Source: Euleptes europaea (Eukaryota; Chordata; Lepidosauria; Squamata; Sphaerodactylidae). Taken from it: a stretch of DNA of 64,000 nucleotides. The stretch lies in the NCBI RefSeq assembly GCF_029931775.1, contig NC_079330.1, positions 6,961,206 through 7,025,205 of the forward strand, in the 5' to 3' direction. Under the pieces are notes generated by a model. The model ran no database searches. It worked only from the letters and a program-made list of their open reading frames with translations, and was not told the origin of the DNA. Each line of letters opens with the position of its first letter. Within the stretch, counting starts at the first letter, position 1. Position numbers and translations under genes: made by a program. Shown one piece after another: positions 47,401 through 55,576 of the stretch.

Positions 47401-50400
47401 GCTCCGCGAAACATCTCCTAGTGCTCCGCGAAAAGATTGGAAAGAAAAATACGACTGTCATTTCGTTTAGTATATAGGTGCTAGGCAAAAATTAGTGCTC
47501 CGTGACGAATTTCTCTCCTGAAAAGTGCTCCATGACTCAAAAAGTTTGGGAACTGCTGCCATAGAGTTTCCAGAGGAAATGGCTAGAGTGTCTCGAGCGA
47601 TGCCGGCACGTCTGGGCTAAACCCGGAAGCGACAGTATCGTGCTGGGAGCACGCGTGTTCGCGGGTATCGCTCTCCCCTTCTTGCTTCCGCCCACCGACC
47701 ATCAGCTAGTCGGCGGACAGCCTGGTGATCGACAGGCATTTGGCCGGCACAACCAGGCAGTTGGGAACCCTAGAGTGGGGACTCAGGAGCAGATAATCCT
47801 GGCTCACAGGTTGAATTGAATCAGAGGGCGCGAACCTGGGCTGCCCCGTCGCTCCTTCCCTCTGGGGTTCTCGCGCTCACCCTGCAAAGCGACGACCTCC
47901 ACTTCTTTCTCCCGCTGCAGCTGCGAATATTTCTGGCCGTGGGTCTCCAATGCCTTCCGATGCTCCAGTTTCAACCCGTTGTGTTGCAGCTGCAAATCCA
48001 GAAGCTGCTTCTTCACATCTTCGTGCTGGTTCTGAGCGGAGGACAAAAAAAAATCAAAAGAAATACACTCTGGGAGGGTTGCATTGGTCGCATTCAGACA
48101 GAAGAACAACCCAGGTTTGTCAGGATGAGATTAATCATCGGCACTCGTTGCTTGTTGTTTCGCTCACAACACCCATTGACAGTGGCAGAAGCTGAAATAA
48201 GGTTCTACAAGCTAGCACTCATTAGGGTTGCCAACCTCCAGCTAGAGATCTCCTGCTATTACAACTGATCTCCATCCGAGAGATCAGATTCCCTGGAGAA
48301 AATGGCCGCTTTGGCAATTGGACTCTATGGCATTGAAGTCCCTCCTCTCCCCAAACCCCGCCCTCCTCAGCCCCCACCCCCAAAACCTCCTGCCAATGGT
48401 GAAGGGGGACCTAGCTAGGGTTGCCACCCTCCAGGTACTAGCTGGAGATCTGCTATTACAACCGATCTCCAGCTGCTAGAGATCAATTCACCTGGAAAAA
48501 ATGGCCGGTTGGCAATTGGACTCTATGGAATTGAAGTCCCTCCCCAAGCCCCACCCTCCTCAGGCTCTGCCCCCAAAACCTCCCGCAGGTGGCGAAGAGG
48601 GACCTGGCAACCCTAGACCTGGCAATTCTAGCACTCATAGAAAACTGCAGGCGTTCTAGTATTCAGATACATGATCACTGCAGCAAGGGGGGGCAATTGC
48701 TATTAAACGGAAATTGGAAGAAGCTCCTAAAGCAGAAGACTGACTAGATACATTAGCAGAATATGCAGTGACGGCCAGGCTAAATGAACCTTGCGAATAA
48801 AAGACCCGTAGAAGTGTTCAAGGAAAACTGGAAATTGCATAATGATTATGTGCCTTAAATTATTTTTAAATCTGTAAGAGAAGCTATTGAGTAATGCAAC
48901 TAATTTCATCAAGCTATATAGTGGTGACGAATAGAACTTAGGGAATTTAATAAAGCTTTCTGTTTTGTTTGAATAAGAATATAAGAAATTTAAGAAGAAT
49001 CAACAATAGTTAAGTTTGTTGTAATAGTATGTTTTATTTACAATATATTTACAAAATATAAAGAAGGTTTGAATAGAATGAGTAATCCACTAGGGATAAT
49101 ATTAAAACACGGTTAATTTCTCCCCCTCCTTTCTCATTAACTGAAAGTAAAATGTAGATGGAAGGTATTAAAATAGCATATGCTCACCCAGAATAATGTT
49201 GTTTTGGTATATGCTAGCTCAGGGAAGTTTACTGTTATGTATTATATTCTATGGATTGTTATATTTGTATTGTTCAGTTATGTGCTGTGAGTAAAATGAA
49301 AATAAAAACATTTCAAAGAGGAAAAAAAGAAAACTGCAGGCGTTCTACAAGGGGGCAATAAGGCACGGAGCCATCTTGTCTATTGAGTATGAACCTGCAG
49401 GAAAATTTGACTGGGAAGGGGGCTAATTCATGATTTTGCAATGACCAAAGGCCGGAAGAATAAAGCTTTAAAGTTAATTGGCCCAGTGTTTGCAGCCATC
49501 CTGGTCCATTAGAGTTAAAAAAGAAGAAGGATAATCCCCTTTTAATGACCAAAAAGTTACAGAACAGTTAGCCAACTAGTAGCACTTACAGGCTGGGTTA
49601 GGGTTGCCAGCTCCGGGTTGGGAATTACCTGGCGATTTTGGGGGTGGAGCCTGAGGAGGGCGGGGTCTAGAGAAGAGAGGGACTTCAATGCCATGGAGTC
49701 CAATGGCCAAAGCGGCCATTTTCTCCAGGTGAACAGATCTCTGTCGCCTGGAGATCAGCGGTAATAGCGGGAGATTGGCAACCCTAAGTGAGGATGCAAT
49801 CCTTTAAAAATTTCATTCCTTGACTTAGAAATATATGTTACAGCAGAGTTTTCTTTGGCAGTTAGACCCTTCCGTAAACCCATGTCTAGGGACTCTGGTT
49901 TCCATTATTCATCTTTCCATCCTGAACATCCTAAACGGAACCGGCCTTTTAGTCAACTCTTGCGCCTAAAACGAAATTCCACCTTCTATGAAGATTTTAA
50001 CGCAGCAGCAGGACGGTTACAGGTTGCTTTACATGGAAAGGGTTATCCTAAAGATGTCCTGCATATTGCGAAAAACAAAGCAGATGCACGGGAACGCCCC
50101 ACGTTGTTAAATAAAATGTCTGAGGCTCATAAGAATAATAACATCTTTTGCTCAGCATCAGGCTCATAAGAATAACATCTTTTGCTCCTTAGCATACAGT
50201 AGACATTTGGGGGCAATAAAAGGAATTATAAGAAAACACTGGCATGTAATTTCTAGCATACCGGGTTGCTCTCAAGCTCCGATTTTTGGTTTGCGCAGGT
50301 CAGCAACTCTCAAAGGGGGATACTAGTCATGACGCAGACCTGTTCTCTCCAGGATCAGAGGAGCATGCCTAATATATTAGGTGCTGTGGAGCACAGGCAG

Positions 50401-53400
50401 GAGAATGCTGCTGCAGTCGTCTTGTTTGGGGGCTTCCTAGAGGCACCTGATGGCCACTGTGTGAACAGACTGCTGGACTCAAAGGGTTTGGGACCCTTTC
50501 AGCAAAACCAAAATCAGTTGGCTGCAAAGTGTGGGGGGGAGAGAAGGCCGCCGACTTTCCTTTTCTTCCCAACCGCCCCCTTCTCACCCTCCCTCCCAGC
50601 CGGCCTCTCCGTCGGAATGGTTTTGGAGAATCGGCTATTGTGCACCGGGCCAGAGGTTCACCCACCGATCTGCATATCTAATTGGCACTGCCAAGTCCGG
50701 GCTGGCAGGATCGCTGCAGGTTGCTATGAGAACCCAAAAGGGAGGTGAATTCCGGGTCAGCGGTGTTACGCAAAAGGATGTCTCTGCGTATTTCGGTCCC
50801 TGGCCTGGGAATGAGGCGCAGGAGAGAGGGGCGTCTTATATCAAATTCCGTACGCTCCAGCTATTCCCTGTTTACTAGAGACGGTCCCCATTGTCTGGTC
50901 CCGGCCTCTAGTAAATCACTGTCCGGGTTTCTGTCTTGTGGGGGTGGAGGGATATCCTTGTGAAACCACTGGCAACGGGAGATGCTCAAGTTGTCATTCT
51001 GGAAGGTTTTGTTCTCCTGGCTTCCCCTCTCTTTAATTTACATCTTCAAGTGAGGATCATGAACGCATGAACACATGAAGCTGCCTTCTACTGACCCTTG
51101 GTCCATCAAAGTCAGTATTGTCTACTCAGACCAGCAGCGGCTCTCCAGGGTCTCAGGCAGAGTTCTTTCATATCACCTACTTGCCTAGTCCCTTTAACTG
51201 GAGATGCCGGGGATTGAACCTGGGACCTTCTGTGTGCCAAGCAGAGGCTTTGCAACTGAACCACAGCCTAGAGAACACATGAAGCTGTCTTATAATGAAT
51301 CAGACCCTTGGTCCATCAAAGTCAGTATTGTCTACTCAGACCGGCAGCGGCTCTCAGATCAGCCCGGGACAAATTTTTGCACTGTAAACCATTACAGGAA
51401 ACAGAATAGGGTTATAGCAGAAACGAGGGTATAAGCAATTAGTATAGGTCACTATGCTAATCTCTGGCCATTGGAAAGTATACAATTCCCTAAATTCCTG
51501 AACCTTTTTACCTTCAGTATCTTATGCTGGGAGCTCAGAGCACCGTATCTGTTCATGGAATCTTGCTGTAACAAAAGAAAAGAGAAAAACACATCTGAGT
51601 GCGCACTGTCTACCTCCAAACCCTAGACAGGAGGAAGGGCAGGCACGTTTTGCACATGCTCAGAAAAATGTTCCCAAAATTAGATACAGGAAAGGGGTTG
51701 AACATCAATAGGGTTGCCAGCTCTGGGTTGGGAAATACCTGGAGATTTTGGGGGTGGAGCCTGAGGAGGGCGGGGTTTGGAGAGGGTGGGGTTTGGGGAG
51801 AGGGGAGGGGCTTCAATGCCATAGAGTCCAATTGCCAAAGCGGCCATTTTCTCCAGGGGAGCTGATTTCTATTGGCTGGAGGTCAGTTGTAATAGTGGGA
51901 GATCTCCAGCTACTATCTGGAGGTTATCAAAAATATGTAAGCACGTAGGCTCATTCAATAACATAAACAACTTTCTGGGTATTCAGTTTTATATTTTTCT
52001 TAAACAGAATCAATCACAACAAATATTCTATTGTTGTTGGCAATATTTGTTGTGATTGATTGTGTTTAAGAAAAATATAAAACTGAATACCCAGGAAGTT
52101 GTTGATGTTATTGAATGAGCCTATGTGCTTACATATTTTTGATAGTCGATACTGTTAGAGTCGATACTGTTAGGTTTATTGTTAATTGTAACTATCTGGA
52201 GGTTGGCAACCCTAGAGATCGAGGAGGTCAACAATGCAGGTCTCGTCATCACTCGAACTGGGTTCCCTCTCCCGATGGCCAAGGCACTGAATTCGAGGCT
52301 TCTGCTGTCAAGATGTGGGGGGAAAGTGATCCCCTTGTCAGAGTCCAGCATAGAGAGAGAGAAAGATAGGGTTGCCAACCTCCAGGTACTAGCTGGAGAG
52401 CTCCTGCTTTTACAACTGATCTCCAGCTGATAGAGATCAGTTCACCTGGAGAAAATGGCTGCTCTGGCTATTGGACTCTATGGAATTGAAGTCCCTCTCC
52501 TAACCTGGAGGTTGGCAGCCCTAACCACACCTAGATCTGGCACCAGCAGAGAATCCCGTCTAGCTTCCACTGCAGAGACCTTCGGAGGTAGGGCAAGGAA
52601 ACTGCCAGGTTATCACTAGGGTTGCCAGGTCCCTCTTCGCTACCGGCGGGAGATTTTGGGGGCAGCGCCTGAGGAGGGTGGGGTTTGGGAAGGGGAGGGA
52701 CTTCAATGCCATAGAGTCCAATTGCCAATGTGGCCATTTTCTCCAGGGAACTGATCTCTAACGGCTGGAGATCAGTTGTAATAGCAGGAGATCTCCAGCT
52801 AGTACCTGGAGGTTGGCAACCCTAGTTATCACTCCGTCACGCCCCCATCTGCAGAGTGCCCTTTCGGCTCACAAATTTTCATGTTTTATATACATATCAT
52901 AAGTCACAAATGAGAGGAAACCATTCCCCTTCGTGCAGAGCATTTTAACTCTCATCCTCCGTCAGCTCAGCTAACGCAAGTTTTTTTTTTTTTTTAAACA
53001 CCCCAGATTAACAGGGCCAAGATTGATTCCCTGAGCAAATATGCTTTGGAACGCAGATAATTTACCCTCTTGTCACGCCCGGCCTCCCTGTAATGAATAG
53101 CTATTAATTTAGCATCCAAATTGTCAGCCCATTAGGCATAACTGTCCCCTCCCACCGCTTCTGTCCTAGCCTTGTTGGACGGGAGCGACTGAGCCATTCC
53201 CAAGCACCATCACGCTCTGGACAGAACACACAGTCAAGTCCCAAAACCTATGAGCCCATGAAGCTGCCTGATACCAAATCTAGGGTTGCCAACCTCCAGG
53301 TGGTGGCTGGAGATCTCCCGCTATTATAACTACAGAGATCAGGCTGCTCTGGACTGTGGAGTCTATGGCATTGTATTCTGATGAGGCCCCTCCCCAAACC

Positions 53401-55492
53401 CCACCTTCCCTTGGCTCCACCCTCCAAATCTCCAGATATTTCCCAAGCCAGAGCTGGCAACTCTACTATTGTTAATGAGAATAACTGAAGACCCGCAGAC
53501 CGCAATGCATATGCACTAAAATTATAATAAAACAATCTTAGGAAAGACAAATTCTGCGAGTTTCAAGCCTGCAGGTTTGAAGATGGCACTCTTCCCTTTG
53601 AGAAACTCTGAGGCCATTTATGATTAGCAGCACGTTCCAGGCCGAAGTGCCCTACATATTTTTTTTTGAGTTTTTCATGATGAACCGTCATTCAGGAAGT
53701 GACTGAGAAGCCGGCACAGAGCTCCTTTAACGCGACCTTTTGTGTTTGCTCCGCCCCGCCTCAAAGAATCCCCTCAAGGAAGCATGCAAAATCACAGCCC
53801 CGTGTTAGCTATGCAAACAGCGGTTGCTAATGGAAGGAACAAAGGAGAAGGCGAATGGGGGTGGGTGGAATTTCTCCTTTTGTGTCGGGACCATGAATAG
53901 GCATTTTAAAGGTCGCATTTTAAAAAAGAGGTTTGAGCGAGCATCAAAACTGACCCTGCATAAATGGCCTGAGATAGTTAAATTTAGCGCTGAACATAGG
54001 CTATTACACTGTTGTACGTTCTCTATATACAGACACAAAATCAGAGAAACTCCATGTTACCCACCTTTTCTTTGTTAAGGGCTTCCTGAGCTTCTAGTTT
54101 GTATACTAAAAAATCTGAAAGGAGAGGGGGGGAAAACAGAGAAATTAGCACAAAGGCATTTACAAGGATCTGGTTTGCATTTTCAAGAGGGAGCGGGCCA
54201 AAAGCCTATGAACCTAAATGGATGGAATGCAACCGCTGCAGACCATTAAAAAAAAAACCATGAAAGCAAAGTGGGGGAGAAACATCTAAATCTTCAAAAG
54301 TTAGCTTTGTTGCACTGGAAAACAAAGGGAGAACAAAGAATAAAAGCAATAGAAATAGTTGGTAGTTTTTTATCCTTGGCAAAGCATTTTGGAGGGGTTA
54401 GGCGTGTCACATTATCTCAGCAATCTTTACAACCAACCTGCAAGGCAGGCCAGCCTTTGATTTAATTGCATACCCCCCACTCCACACACGATCATGCATT
54501 TCCAACGTGGCATACCGTAACTGCACCAAAGCAAGCTCCCATAAGAAAATCCATTGTTAAGACAGGCAGGTAAGGGGAGACATGATAGAGGTCTATAAAA
54601 TTATGCATAGTATGGAGAGAGTGGACAGGGAGAAGCTTTTCTCCCTCTCTCATAATACTAGAACGCGGGGTCATCTGCTGAAGCTGGAGGGTGAGAGATT
54701 CAAAACAGACAAAAGGAAGTATTTCTTCACACAACGCATAGTTAAATGGTGGAACTCCCTGCCCCAGGATGTGGTGATGGCTGCCAACTTGGAAGGCTTT
54801 AAGAGGGGAGTGGCCATGTTCATGGAAGAGAGGGCTGTTCATGGCTACTAGTAAAAATGGATACTAGTCATGATGCATACCTGTTCTCTCCAGGATCAGG
54901 GGAGCAGGCCCATTATATTAGGTTCTGTGGACCACAGGCAGAATAATGCTGCTGCAGTTGTTTGTGGGCTTCCTAGAGGCATCTGGTTGGGCCACTGTAT
55001 GAACTGACTGCTAGACTTGATGGACCTTGGTCTGATCCAGCATGGCCTTTCTTATATTCTTATGAAATTGGCAACCCTAATTTTCAGCTGCTGAGGGTGA
55101 TTCTCTTCTTGCCAAAGGGCAGCTGCTTCTAGGATTTGGGCCCTCCAAAGCCCTCCCCAGATTCTCGTGCTCTCTTGGGAGGAGATGAGGACAGATGAAC
55201 CCCTGTTTCCTCCCTCTCTAACCTTCATCTCAGAATTTAATGTTTGCGAAGCAAAAAAATCAATCCTGTTCAACTTCCTCTCTGAACTGCAAATTAATGG
55301 GGGGATTAATCAGTTGAGGCAGTTGCCAAGGAATGACATCTTTATTTAGGACAACCAGAGATCGCTCGCCGGGAGGCAAAACGCTCAGAAACCTTCGACA
55401 AACACGCAGCAATTGCCTAATCGATCTTTTGGAAAGTCCTAGAATGCATCAACGCAGCTCAGCATCCTGGAAAATAAATGTCTGTCTGTCTG

Positions 55493-55576
<84 letters not shown>

